Shown here in pieces: positions 1 through 7,671 of a stretch of DNA of 14,455 bases. The stretch's first letter is position 1; each line of letters starts with the position of its first letter. Under the pieces are notes generated by a model that was given only the letters and a program-made list of their open reading frames with translations, had not been told where the DNA came from and did not search any database. The stretch is from Burkholderiales bacterium (GTDB lineage Bacteria; Pseudomonadota; Gammaproteobacteria; Burkholderiales; JACMKV01). The stretch spans positions 1 to 14,455 of the forward strand of contig JACMKV010000233.1 in NCBI GenBank assembly GCA_014379915.1, written 5' to 3'. The translations under genes were made by a program, and so were the position numbers.

Positions 1-895
1 GACTAAAGGCAACAAGTTTCAGAATCTGGCCGACTGCGACATTGCCGATTACCTCGATCAGGATTTGTTCCTGCGCGAACTTGCCGACGGTACTTTCGAC
101 AGCGCGATCAATGCCGTACTGCATCAGGGCGCGTGCTCGAATACCATGGAAACCGACGGCCGCTACATGATGCACAACAACTATCGCTACTCTGTCAATC
201 TGCTCGAGTACTGCGCCGAAGAAGATATTCCGTTCATCTATGCTTCATCGGCAGCGGTTTACGGCGCCGAAACGGTGTTTGCCGAAGCGCGCGAATTCGA
301 GGCGCCGCTCAACGTTTACGGCTATTCCAAGTTTCTGTTCGATCAATTCGTGCGCAGCAAACGCGCGCAGCACGATGTGCACGCGATCGGCTTGCGCTAC
401 TTCAATGTTTATGGCGAGCGTGAGCAGCACAAAGGCCGCATGGCCTCGGTCGCCTGGCATTTCTTTGAGCAATTTCGCTCGGCGGGCAAGGTTAAGCTGT
501 TCGAAGGCAGCGGCGGCTACGGCGCCGGCGAGCAGCGCCGCGATTTCGTGTCCGTCCACGACGTCGCGGCGGTAAATCTGTTTTTTCTCGACAATCCCGA
601 CCGTGCCGGAATCTACAACGTCGGCACCGGCGCGGCGCAAAGCTTCAACGAGGTCGCGGTCGCCGTGGTCAATGCCTGCCGTGCGGCCGCCAGCGATCCG
701 CCGCTCGATCTTGCCCTGATGCAGCAACAGCGCATCATCGAATACATTGCGTTTCCACCTGGCCTGAAGGACAGATACCAAAGCTACACGCAGGCCGATT
801 TGCGCCTGTTGCGCGAGGCCGGCTATGACGGTGGCTTCCGGCCAGTCGAGGAAGGCGTCGGCGATTACGTCCAGCGTCTGCTGCGGCAGAAGTAA
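1..895 (+). CDS. hldD: ADP-L-glycero-D-manno-heptose 6-epimerase (5'-truncated by window edge)
   Basis: Epimerises ADP-D-glycero-D-manno-heptose to the L-glycero form, the last step in making the activated heptose for the LPS inner core; a cytosolic NADP-dependent extended short-chain dehydrogenase. The open frame runs from base 2 to the TAA at 893-895 and gives 297 residues. By alignment from memory to the 310-residue E. coli enzyme, about 33 N-terminal residues, including the GxxGxxG dinucleotide-binding loop, lie left of the window. Seen here are the family segments NLADCDIADYLD, the serine-bearing YASSAAVYG, and YGYSKF with the catalytic Tyr (codon 323-325) and Lys (codon 329-331). Also present are RYFNVYG, HKGRMASVAWHFF, RRDFVSVHDVA and the C-terminal EYIAFP and YTQADL blocks. 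A TTG at 65 is only an internal codon. The stop overlaps the next ATG by one base (TAATG), suggesting translational coupling to the sensor kinase. Identification is very secure. Confidence 0.96.
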   Translation, partial: TKGNKFQNLADCDIADYLDQDLFLRELADGTFDSAINAVLHQGACSNTMETDGRYMMHNNYRYSVNLLEYCAEEDIPFIYASSAAVYGAETVFAEAREFEAPLNVYGYSKFLFDQFVRSKRAQHDVHAIGLRYFNVYGEREQHKGRMASVAWHFFEQFRSAGKVKLFEGSGGYGAGEQRRDFVSVHDVAAVNLFFLDNPDRAGIYNVGTGAAQSFNEVAVAVVNACRAAASDPPLDLALMQQQRIIEYIAFPPGLKDRYQSYTQADLRLLREAGYDGGFRPVEEGVGDYVQRLLRQK

Positions 896-2328
896 TGACG
901 AAGTTTTTGCGCCTGCCCGAGTACAGCAAGCGGCTGTTCCCGGTGGGCGTGCTGGCCGTCGTCTATTATTTGGCGGCGCTCCTCGGGTCGCTGCTCGCTT
1001 ATGCCGGGACCAATGTCTCCCCGGTTTGGCCGCCATCAGGCATCGCGCTCGCGGCGATACTCGTGCTTGGCTACCGCGTTTGGCCCGGCATCCTGCTCGG
1101 CGCGTTCGCGGCCAGTCTCACCGTGTTCGCAGCCACCCATACTGCTGGCGCAAGCACGCCTGCCTTTGTCGCGTTGGCAATTGCGGTCGTCAATACGCTC
1201 GAAGCCCTGCTTGGAGCTTTCCTGCTGCGGGTAGTCGCAGGGGCGCGCAGTCCGTTCGACCAGCCGCAGGACGTGTTCAGCTACACTCTGGTCGCGCTGT
1301 TCGCGAGCATGTCCGCCGCCACCGTCGGCGTCGCCATCCTGATCGTTAGCGGCATCGCTCCGCTGGCGGCGCGATGGACAATCTGGTTCACCTGGTGGCT
1401 GAGCGATGCCGCCGGCATATTGATCGTCGCACCCGTACTCATGATCTGGGCCGGGGTAGGCAAGGTCGAGTGGAAATCTTCGCGCGCGCGGGAGATCGGC
1501 GTTTCCTTCGTGCTGCTCATCATCCTCAGCGCACTGATTTTCCGTGGCCAGCCTTTCGGCCAAGACATCGATCGTCTACTGGTGTTTCTGTTTATTCCGG
1601 CGATCGCGTGGGCGGCATATCGCTATGGCGCGGGCGGCGTTACCGTGGTTACGCTGTTGATCAGCGGCATCGCGGTCTGGGCCATGACGCAGGGCTACGG
1701 CCGGTTCGAGAACGGTAGCAGCCTCAACGATTCGCTGACCGGGCTGGAAGTCGTTATCGTTCCGTACGCCGTGACCGGACTCGTGCTTGCCGCCGATCTG
1801 GCGGAACGCAAGCGCTTATCCGGCTCGTCGACCGGTTGGCGCGACATTGCGATTCCCTGGCTGACGCTGCTCGCCGGCATCGCCGTTACGGTTCTGGGCT
1901 GGCACCTCGTCGCATCCGCGTCCGAGCGCAGTGCCGGCGAGCGCTTCGAATTCCTGGCTTATGAAATCAAATCGCGCGTCGTCGATCGGCTGCAGTCGGC
2001 CGAGCAAATTCTACGCGGCGGCGCCGGGTTGTTCGCCGCCTCGCAGCCGGTCGAGCGCAATGAATGGCGCGACTACGTAGCGCGGCTGCGGCTGGAGAAA
2101 AACTTTCCCGGACTCCAGGGGCCGGCTACGCGCTGCGCATCCCGTCCGCCGGGAAAGATGCGCACGTCGAGCAGATGCGCAGCGCGGGCTTCCCCGATTA
2201 CCGCATCAAGCCGGAAGGCGTGCGCGACGAATATACCGTCATCATTTATATCGAGCCGTTCGGCGGCCGAAATCTGCGGTCGTTCGGCTACGACATGTTC
2301 AGCGAACCGGTACGGCGTGCGGCGATGA
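895..2328 (+). CDS. N-terminal fragment of sensor kinase: MASE1 domain plus start of CHASE
   Basis: Open frame of 477 residues starting at the ATG that overlaps the hldD stop; no clear Shine-Dalgarno, consistent with coupled translation. Residues about 15-305 form a MASE1 integral membrane sensor: many hydrophobic helices and the family hallmark NVSPVWPPSGIALA (residues 40-53), RVWPGILLGAF and a WLSDAAGILIVAPV segment. MASE1 is a predicted multi-helix membrane input module of bacterial signalling proteins with poorly known ligands. A further membrane helix (about 319-341) leads into a periplasmic CHASE domain (from about 345: RFEFLAYEIKSRV, AEQILRGGAGLFAAS, EWRDYVARL). After residue 409 the frame leaves the CHASE homology, and the last roughly 68 residues are out-of-frame translation ending at the TAG/TGA-type stop at 2326-2328. 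As it stands the product would be a membrane sensor with no kinase. Confidence 0.8.
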   Translation: MTKFLRLPEYSKRLFPVGVLAVVYYLAALLGSLLAYAGTNVSPVWPPSGIALAAILVLGYRVWPGILLGAFAASLTVFAATHTAGASTPAFVALAIAVVNTLEALLGAFLLRVVAGARSPFDQPQDVFSYTLVALFASMSAATVGVAILIVSGIAPLAARWTIWFTWWLSDAAGILIVAPVLMIWAGVGKVEWKSSRAREIGVSFVLLIILSALIFRGQPFGQDIDRLLVFLFIPAIAWAAYRYGAGGVTVVTLLISGIAVWAMTQGYGRFENGSSLNDSLTGLEVVIVPYAVTGLVLAADLAERKRLSGSSTGWRDIAIPWLTLLAGIAVTVLGWHLVASASERSAGERFEFLAYEIKSRVVDRLQSAEQILRGGAGLFAASQPVERNEWRDYVARLRLEKNFPGLQGPATRCASRPPGKMRTSSRCAARASPITASSRKACATNIPSSFISSRSAAEICGRSATTCSANRYGVRR

Positions 2329-2413
2329 TGACGGCGCGCGATACCGGCGAGACGACGGTCTCGGGCAAGGTCACGCTGGCGCAGGAGACCGAGACAGACG
2401 TACAGGCTTTGTC

Positions 2414-4669
2414 ATGTACATGCCGATCTATCGCAACGGCGCGCCGGCCGAGACAGTCGAACAGCGCCGCGCCGCGCTCTCGGGCTACGTCTACACTCCG
2501 TTCCGCATGAACGATCTGCTCGGCAGCGTACTGGATCAGGAGTTGAACTCCTTGACGCTCGAGATCTACGACGGCGCATACGAAGGCAATGCGCCCGCGC
2601 GCGACGCGCTGCTGTACGACAGTGAGCTGGTGCACGGGCATGAGCGGCAAGATGGGATTCCGGTTTACACGTCGCTGGCGATGCTCGACATCGAAAATCG
2701 GCCGTGGACTTTGCGCTTTACCTCGCTGCCAACTTTCGAGCGGACCATAGATAGGCAAAAAGCGCAGGTTGTGCTGGTCGCAGGCATTGTCATCAGCCTG
2801 CTGCTGTTTATCCTGGTGCGCGCGCTCGCAGTGACGCGTGAACGCGCGCTGGCGCTGGCCAAGGACATGACCTCCGCGATGCGCGAATCGGAGGCGAAGT
2901 TCAGTTCGCTCGCGGAATCGGCCAATGAAGCGATCGTGATGATCGACACCGCGGGCAAGATCGTTTCGTGGAACCCGGGCGCACAAGCGATCTTCGGCTA
3001 TGCGGCGCGGGAAATCATCGGCGACGACCTGAACCGCATCATGCCCGAGCGCTACCGCGAGTCGCATCGTCGCGGAATCGAGCGCACGTCAGCTACTGGT
3101 CAGGGGCAATTGCTCGGCAAAACCACAGAGCTCGCCGGCCTGCACAGAGACGGTTCGGAATTCCCACTCGAGCTTTCGCTGGCCACCTGGGAAACCCAGC
3201 AAGGGCGTTTCTACAGCGGTGTGATCCGCGATATCAGCGAGCAAAAGCGCGATCAGCTCGCACTGATCGAAAACAAAAATTTACTCGACCTGGCACTGAT
3301 CGGCTCCAGTCTCGCGCTGTTTGACTGGGACATCGGGGCTGGTAAAGTCTATTTGAGCGAGGAGTGGGCGCACATCATCGGCGCGCCGGCGGGTCCGACG
3401 CTGACCACGTTCGACGAGTTGAGCGGCCTCATACATCCCGATGACCTGTTCACTGTGCGCGCGCGTATCGCCGACGTGCTCAAGGGCGTCACCGAGTTTT
3501 ACCGCACCGAGTACCGGGTACGAACACAGGCCGGGCACTGGAGGTGGATCCAGAGCCACGGCAGGGTCGCGCAGCGCGATGCCGGCGGCCGTGCGCTCAA
3601 GCTGACCGGCACCAATGCCAACATCGACGAACGCAAGGCGCTCGAGAACGATCTCGAACAAAGAAATGAACTCCTGAATGCCGTGCTCGAAAACGTCGAA
3701 TCGGGCATCGTCGTTTGCGACGCCGCGGGCACGCTGACGATGTTCAACCGCGCGGCGCGCGAGTTTCACAATCTCCCCCTGGAACCGCTGCCGCCAGTAC
3801 GCTGGGCCGAACATTACGGTTTGTGCCGGCCCGACGGCACGGCGATGACGGCCGGGGAGATTCCGTTGTTCAAGGCGCTGCAGGAAAAACCGGTGCGCAA
3901 TGAGGAACTGATGATCGTGCCGAAGCACGGCACAAAACGCGTGCTGCTGGCCAGCGGCCAGGCGCTGTTCAGCCGCGACGGCGAGAAGCTCGGCGCCGTC
4001 GTCGCCATGCGCGACATTACCGAACACCGGCAAAAAGAGCAGGCGATCAGCGCCGCCCTGCGCGAAAAGGAAACCTTGCTGAAAGAGGTTTACCACCGCG
4101 TCAAAAACAACCTGCAAGTCGTCACCAGCCTGTTCAATCTGCAGATCAGGACGCTGCCCGACGGGCACGCGCGCACTGTCTTGCAGGAAAGCGCGGACCG
4201 CGTGCGGGCGATGGCGCTGGTGCACGAAAAGCTCTACCAGGCGGGCAATCTGTCGTCGATCAACCTGAAAGGCTACATCGACGATCTGTGCCATCGCCTC
4301 GGCGCGGCTGCTGGCGCCAGCGAACGCGGCGTCGATATCGTCAGCGCAGTCGAGCCGGTCGATGTCGGGCTCGAAACTGCCGTACCATTGGGTCTGATTT
4401 TGAACGAGCTCGTTTCCAACAGCCTCAAGCACGCATTTCCCGACGGACGCGAAGGCATTTTGTCGGTCGTTCTCGAGTGTTTCGACGATGGCACGGCCTT
4501 GCTTATGGTGGCCGACAACGGCGTCGGCATGGCCGTTGCCGCAGCGCCGCCACCCGTAACGATGGGCATCAAGCTGATCGAAACTTTGAGCCGGCAACTG
4601 GATGGCGAGCTGACTTTCGAGAGCGCCGGCGGAACGCGCGTGCGGCTCAGGTTTCCGATACGGCCATGA
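2414..4669 (+). CDS. C-terminal fragment of sensor kinase: CHASE end, TM, three PAS, HisKA_2 and HATPase
   Basis: Frame of 751 residues from the first in-frame ATG; that ATG lies inside CHASE coding and lacks a ribosome-binding site, so it is probably not the native start. Residues 1-110 finish CHASE (MYMPIYRNGA, GYVYTPFRMNDLL). A membrane helix spans about 118-138. PAS1 covers about 160-275 (WNPGAQAIFGY, ending GVIRDISEQKR). PAS2 about 295-405 looks PAS_3-like (HPDD, HWRWIQSHGR). PAS3 is about 418-535, ending MRDITEHRQ. The HisKA_2 phospho-acceptor helix is LLKEVYHRVKNNLQVV with His561. The ATPase has N-box LGLILNELVSNSLKHAF, G1 box VADNGVGM and a GGTRVRLRFP end. There is no receiver domain. 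HisKA_2 kinases phosphorylate separate response regulators; the next gene is a fitting target. If the frameshifts are real, this piece would be a kinase cut off from its MASE1 sensor. Confidence 0.85.
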   Translation: MYMPIYRNGAPAETVEQRRAALSGYVYTPFRMNDLLGSVLDQELNSLTLEIYDGAYEGNAPARDALLYDSELVHGHERQDGIPVYTSLAMLDIENRPWTLRFTSLPTFERTIDRQKAQVVLVAGIVISLLLFILVRALAVTRERALALAKDMTSAMRESEAKFSSLAESANEAIVMIDTAGKIVSWNPGAQAIFGYAAREIIGDDLNRIMPERYRESHRRGIERTSATGQGQLLGKTTELAGLHRDGSEFPLELSLATWETQQGRFYSGVIRDISEQKRDQLALIENKNLLDLALIGSSLALFDWDIGAGKVYLSEEWAHIIGAPAGPTLTTFDELSGLIHPDDLFTVRARIADVLKGVTEFYRTEYRVRTQAGHWRWIQSHGRVAQRDAGGRALKLTGTNANIDERKALENDLEQRNELLNAVLENVESGIVVCDAAGTLTMFNRAAREFHNLPLEPLPPVRWAEHYGLCRPDGTAMTAGEIPLFKALQEKPVRNEELMIVPKHGTKRVLLASGQALFSRDGEKLGAVVAMRDITEHRQKEQAISAALREKETLLKEVYHRVKNNLQVVTSLFNLQIRTLPDGHARTVLQESADRVRAMALVHEKLYQAGNLSSINLKGYIDDLCHRLGAAAGASERGVDIVSAVEPVDVGLETAVPLGLILNELVSNSLKHAFPDGREGILSVVLECFDDGTALLMVADNGVGMAVAAAPPPVTMGIKLIETLSRQLDGELTFESAGGTRVRLRFPIRP

Positions 4670-4727
4670 CGATCGCGGGTGGGTCGCGGTTGCGGGCTGC
4701 GAACCACTCCAAGCTTCTTTCTCCCGT

Positions 4728-4743
4728 CCTCTCCGAGGAGAGG
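4728..4743. repeat. REP-like palindrome between kinase and response regulator
   Basis: A 7-bp perfect inverted repeat, CCTCTCC and GGAGAGG, separated by GA, in the gap between the kinase stop (4669) and the regulator start. It sits in pyrimidine-rich then purine-rich sequence (TTCTTTCTCCCGT before, CGACAAGGAAAGG after). A near relative occurs at 7463-7479 downstream of the regulator. The short two-base spacer is poor for a terminator and no T run follows. The resemblance suggests a dispersed REP-like element; no function is shown. Confidence 0.5.
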
Positions 4744-4843
4744 CGACAAGGAAAGGCTAGGCAGGAATCCAGTTTCTCCGCTGGTCGTCCCGCCGCGGGC
4801 GCCTATGGCTAACCGAGTTGATTTGGCCTATTCTTTTTCGGTC

Positions 4844-7333
4844 ATGACCGGCGCCGCAAACATCGCCACGCGTTCCGACGTTCGCGCCGGGCCCGCGAAG
4901 ATACTGGTGGTCGAGGACGAAGCCATCGTCGCGTTGGATCTCGAACAGCAACTGCTTGAAATGGGTTACGAGGTCTGCGGCAGCGCCGACAATGACGCCG
5001 ATGCGATCGCGCTCGCCCGCCAGCACCGGCCCGACCTCGTGCTGATGGATATCGTCATCAAAGGCGATATGGACGGTGTCGAAACGGCGCGCCACATCGG
5101 CCACGGCCTGCAAATTCCGGTCGTGTTTCTGACCGCCTACAGCGATGCTCGCACCGTCGAGCGCGCCGCTAGCACCGCGCCGCACGGCTATCTGACCAAA
5201 CCGTTTGAGCCGAAAGCGCTGCGCGCGGCGATCGAAGTCGCGCTGTACAAGGCGGTCATGGAGCAGCGCCTGCGCGAATCCGAGCAATGGTTCGCATCGA
5301 CCTTGCGCTGCGTCGGCGATGGCGTCATCGCGACCGATCCGCAAGCCCGCGTCCGCTTCATGAATCCGCAAGCGGAGTTGATTACCGGCTGGGGCCAGGA
5401 AGAAGCGCTGGGCACGGATGTCGGCGAAATCCTCGTATTGCGGGATCCGAAGACGGGCGCTGCGATCGAATCGCCGGCCAGCCGCGCCCTGCGCGAGGAT
5501 GCCGTGGTCGGCATCGATTACGGGACGCTGCTGGCGGCGCACGACGGCGCTACGCGTCCGGTCGACGATTCGGCCGCGCCGATCCGCGCTGAAGACGGCA
5601 AGCTCCTGGGGGCTGTCGTGGTGCTGCGCGATGTCAGCGAGCGCATGCGCGCCGAGCAGGCGCTGCGGGAAAGCCAGGCGCACTTTCGCAATGCATTCGA
5701 TTTCGCGGCGGCGGGGATGGCAGTGGTGGCGCTCGATGGCCGATTTCTGCAAGTGAACGGCGCGATTTGCGCGCTGCTCGGCTGCATCGAAGCCGAATTG
5801 ATGACGCTCAAACAATCGGAACTTACGCATGCCGGCGACAGGCGCATGGAGCAGGAATATCTGTCCGCGCTGCTCGCCAACACAACGCCGTCGGTGCAAT
5901 TCGAAAAGCGCTACCGCGGCGCTGGCGGCAAGGAGATCTGGGCGCTGGTCAGCGTTTCGCTGCTCCGCGCCGGAGATGAGCCGCTATATTATCTCTACCA
6001 GATTTACGATCTTTCCGAGCGCAAAGAAGCCGAATACCAGCTTGCGCGGCTCGCTTATTTCGATGTGCTGACCGGGCTCGCCAATCGCGCCCGTCTGCGC
6101 GACGAGGGCGAGCGCATGCTGAGCGACGCCAAACGCCGCAAGAAGTGCCTCGGCGTCGTATTCCTCGATCTCGATCGCTTCAAACAGGTCAACGACAGCC
6201 TCGGACACGAGGCCGGCGACGTAATGCTGCAAACCGTCGCCAGCCGGCTCAAGACCTGCGTCCGCGATACCGACTGCATTGGGAACCTTGGCGGCGACGA
6301 ATTCGTGTTGCTGCTGAGCGACCTCGAGGAACCCATAAATGCCATCAGCATTACCGAGAAGGTGCGGAGATCGCTGTCCAGCCCATGCAATATCCAGGGC
6401 CAGGAGGTGCCGATCACGTCGAGTCTGGGCGTCAGTTTTTATCCAGCCGACGGCGCCGATTTGCAAAAGCTGTTTCGCTGCGCCGACAGCGCGCTGTATC
6501 ACGCCAAGGCCGAGGGCCGCAATCACACGCAGTTCTATCGTCCTGAACTGACCCTGCAGGTGCAGACCCGTCTCAAGCTCGAAGCTGCGCTGCACAGCGC
6601 GCTCGAGCGCGACGAGTTCGTCCTGCACTACCAGCCGATTGTCGCGCTGGCGAGCGGCAAACCGGTCGGGGCCGAAGCATTGCTGCGTTGGCGCCATCCC
6701 GAAAACGGTTTGATGCTGCCCGACGATTTCATACTCGCGGCCGAAGAAACCGGCTTGATCGTCGATCTGGGCGAGTGGGTATTGCAGCGAGCCGCGCACG
6801 AGGCGGCGGCGTGGCAACGGTCCGGCGCGCCGCTGACCGTATCGGTCAATGTTTCGGTGCGCCAGTTCAAAGCCGCAATGCTGGTCGATGCAGTGCGGCG
6901 CGCTTTGCATTCGGCGCGCCTTGCGCCCGAGCTTTTATGCCTCGAAATTACCGAGCAATTTGTGCTGCATGACAACGAACACAATCTTGCCGTGCTCGAC
7001 GAACTCAAAAGCGTTGGCGTCCGGATCGCGCTCGATGACTTCGGCGTCGGCTACTCGTCGTTGCGTTATATCAAGCGCTTCGGCCCCAGCAGTCTGAAAA
7101 TCGATAGCTCGTTCGTGCACGGCGTCGCCGATGATCCCGATGACGCCGCGATCGTCGCCGCGGTCATCGCCATGGCCAGGCGGCTGCGCATCGACGTCGT
7201 TGCAGAGGGCGTCGAAAACGAGGCGCAGCGCGCGTTTCTGGTTCGCGAAGGCTGCGATTACGCGCAAGGGTTTTATTTTGCCCGCCCGTGCGCGGCGGAC
7301 GCGTTTCGCGCCTGGCTCGGCAACAAACCTTGA
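4844..7333 (+). CDS. Response regulator with REC-PAS-PAS-GGDEF-EAL domains (cyclic di-GMP turnover)
   Basis: Predicted cytosolic regulator of 829 residues that makes and/or breaks cyclic di-GMP. REC about 18-135 has acidic pocket Glu24/Asp25, phospho-acceptor Asp69 (VLMDIVIKGDMDG), Thr97 and Lys119 (YLTKPFE). PAS1 is about 145-268 (ending VVLRDVSERMR); PAS2 about 275-395. GGDEF about 400-565 has DVLTGLANR, FLDLDRFKQVND, an intact GGDEF at 483-487 and an inhibitory-site RxxD (Arg474-Asp477) five residues before it. EAL about 575-825 has GAEALLRWRHP, Asn669, LEITE, ALDDFGVGYSSL, LKIDSSF, VAEGVEN and QGFYFARP, so the metal and catalytic positions are kept. Both activities look possible. Start is uncertain: ATG 4844 and ATG 4805 lack a Shine-Dalgarno, and GTG 4679 would read through the palindrome at 4728-4743, so 4844 is preferred. 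It follows the HisKA_2 kinase and its REC type commonly pairs with such kinases (inference). Confidence 0.92.
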   Translation: MTGAANIATRSDVRAGPAKILVVEDEAIVALDLEQQLLEMGYEVCGSADNDADAIALARQHRPDLVLMDIVIKGDMDGVETARHIGHGLQIPVVFLTAYSDARTVERAASTAPHGYLTKPFEPKALRAAIEVALYKAVMEQRLRESEQWFASTLRCVGDGVIATDPQARVRFMNPQAELITGWGQEEALGTDVGEILVLRDPKTGAAIESPASRALREDAVVGIDYGTLLAAHDGATRPVDDSAAPIRAEDGKLLGAVVVLRDVSERMRAEQALRESQAHFRNAFDFAAAGMAVVALDGRFLQVNGAICALLGCIEAELMTLKQSELTHAGDRRMEQEYLSALLANTTPSVQFEKRYRGAGGKEIWALVSVSLLRAGDEPLYYLYQIYDLSERKEAEYQLARLAYFDVLTGLANRARLRDEGERMLSDAKRRKKCLGVVFLDLDRFKQVNDSLGHEAGDVMLQTVASRLKTCVRDTDCIGNLGGDEFVLLLSDLEEPINAISITEKVRRSLSSPCNIQGQEVPITSSLGVSFYPADGADLQKLFRCADSALYHAKAEGRNHTQFYRPELTLQVQTRLKLEAALHSALERDEFVLHYQPIVALASGKPVGAEALLRWRHPENGLMLPDDFILAAEETGLIVDLGEWVLQRAAHEAAAWQRSGAPLTVSVNVSVRQFKAAMLVDAVRRALHSARLAPELLCLEITEQFVLHDNEHNLAVLDELKSVGVRIALDDFGVGYSSLRYIKRFGPSSLKIDSSFVHGVADDPDDAAIVAAVIAMARRLRIDVVAEGVENEAQRAFLVREGCDYAQGFYFARPCAADAFRAWLGNKP

Positions 7334-7403
7334 TGTTACGTTGCCGGTTCGTTTCCTCTGCCGCCTGACCGCGCTTTTTTCTCCGTTCCAGGGACGCACC
7401 GCC

Positions 7404-7469
7404 CGCCACTGCGTGTAGCCTCTCCTCAAATACGGATGCCACCCCCGCCACTGCATGTCGCCCCTCCTC
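7404..7469. repeat. Two-copy imperfect direct repeat, 24-bp units
   Basis: The units 7404-7427 and 7446-7469 match at 21 of 24 positions by direct comparison. Each begins CGCCACTGC and ends CTCCTC; they are separated by 18 bases. The second unit runs straight into the palindrome at 7463-7479 while the first stops at CTCCTCAAATAC, as though it has lost the right half of the hairpin. This looks like a tandem of a dispersed repeat, one copy decayed. Confidence 0.6.
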
Positions 7470-7479
7470 GGAGAGGAGG
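7463..7479. repeat. REP-like palindrome downstream of the response regulator
   Basis: Inverted repeat CCTCCTC / GAGGAGG with a three-base centre (GGA). It resembles the palindrome at 4728-4743 in composition and in being followed by purine-rich sequence containing AAGGAAA. It lies about 130 bases after the regulator stop, with no T run, so it is more likely a dispersed repeat or mRNA-end stabiliser than a terminator. Confidence 0.5.
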
Positions 7480-7671
7480 CGGGAACGTACGGCGATGGAG
7501 GGGAAGGAAAAGCGGCGGGTTAATTGCAAAATGAACCTTTGCGGGAGACCGGGCGCAGCTCGGAGCGACGGATAGCGATCGGCGTCAACGCTCGTCCTCG
7601 GCGGGGCGTTAGAACAGGGCAGGCGGCGAGTTGCCAAGCTGCGCCTGTCACTCAACCCTGGAGGAAATGAA

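Larger units (their letters stand above)
895..4669 (+). pseudogene. MASE1-CHASE-PAS-PAS-PAS-HisKA_2 sensor histidine kinase, interrupted by two frameshifts
   Basis: One large sensor kinase gene appears to be split over three frames. Frame 1 (from 895) carries MASE1 and the start of CHASE up to FPGLQG. Frame 3 then continues CHASE (AGYALRIPSAGKDAHVEQM, GRNLRSFGYDMFSEPVRRAA, SGKVTLAQETETDVQ). Frame 2 finishes CHASE (GFVMYMPIYRNGA) and holds the rest. The first break lies at the G run 2118-2121; one extra G restores LQGAGYA. The second lies at 2405-2406; one extra G gives DVQGFV, and four extra bases would give the more usual DVQAGFV. Both changes shift the frame the same way, equivalent to a lost base. 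Re-joined, the protein would be about 1,258 residues. Domain content on either side is intact, so this is either a recent inactivation or an assembly error; the sequence cannot decide. If true, neither fragment would couple the sensor to the kinase. Confidence 0.72.
7334..7671. other. Intergenic region with palindromes and a short direct repeat; leader of the ComEA-like gene
   Basis: No credible gene is visible in these 338 bases. A reverse open frame passes through but overlaps the comEA-like gene and translates repeat sequence. The region holds a 24-bp imperfect direct repeat (7404-7427 and 7446-7469) and a palindrome (7463-7479), then a purine-rich stretch and GC-rich sequence up to the ribosome-binding site GGAGG at 7660-7664. 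A 6-bp inverted repeat, CAGGCG with CGCCTG, flanks about 7622-7647 in the leader, but the stem is short and the loop long. No clear sigma-70 promoter could be picked. Confidence 0.6.

Noticed and set aside
245..1036. 263-residue reverse-strand open frame over hldD
   Set aside because: Antisense shadow of a confidently identified gene in GC-rich DNA; low-complexity Arg/Ala-rich translation and no domain.
2118..2406. Programmed ribosomal frameshifting in the kinase
   Set aside because: Neither site has a typical slippery heptamer or evident downstream stem-loop, and two sites within 300 bases would be extraordinary; mutation or assembly error is simpler.
3281..4597. 438-residue reverse-strand open frame over the kinase
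   Set aside because: Lies opposite clear PAS, HisKA_2 and HATPase coding. Its length reflects the high GC codon pattern, not a gene.
4679..4843. N-terminal extension of the regulator from GTG 4679
   Set aside because: The extra 55 residues translate the palindrome and purine-rich spacer, look unlike protein, and precede REC, which normally begins near the N-terminus.
4757..5899. 380-residue reverse-strand open frame over the regulator
   Set aside because: Antisense to REC and PAS coding, with no recognisable motif or ribosome-binding site.
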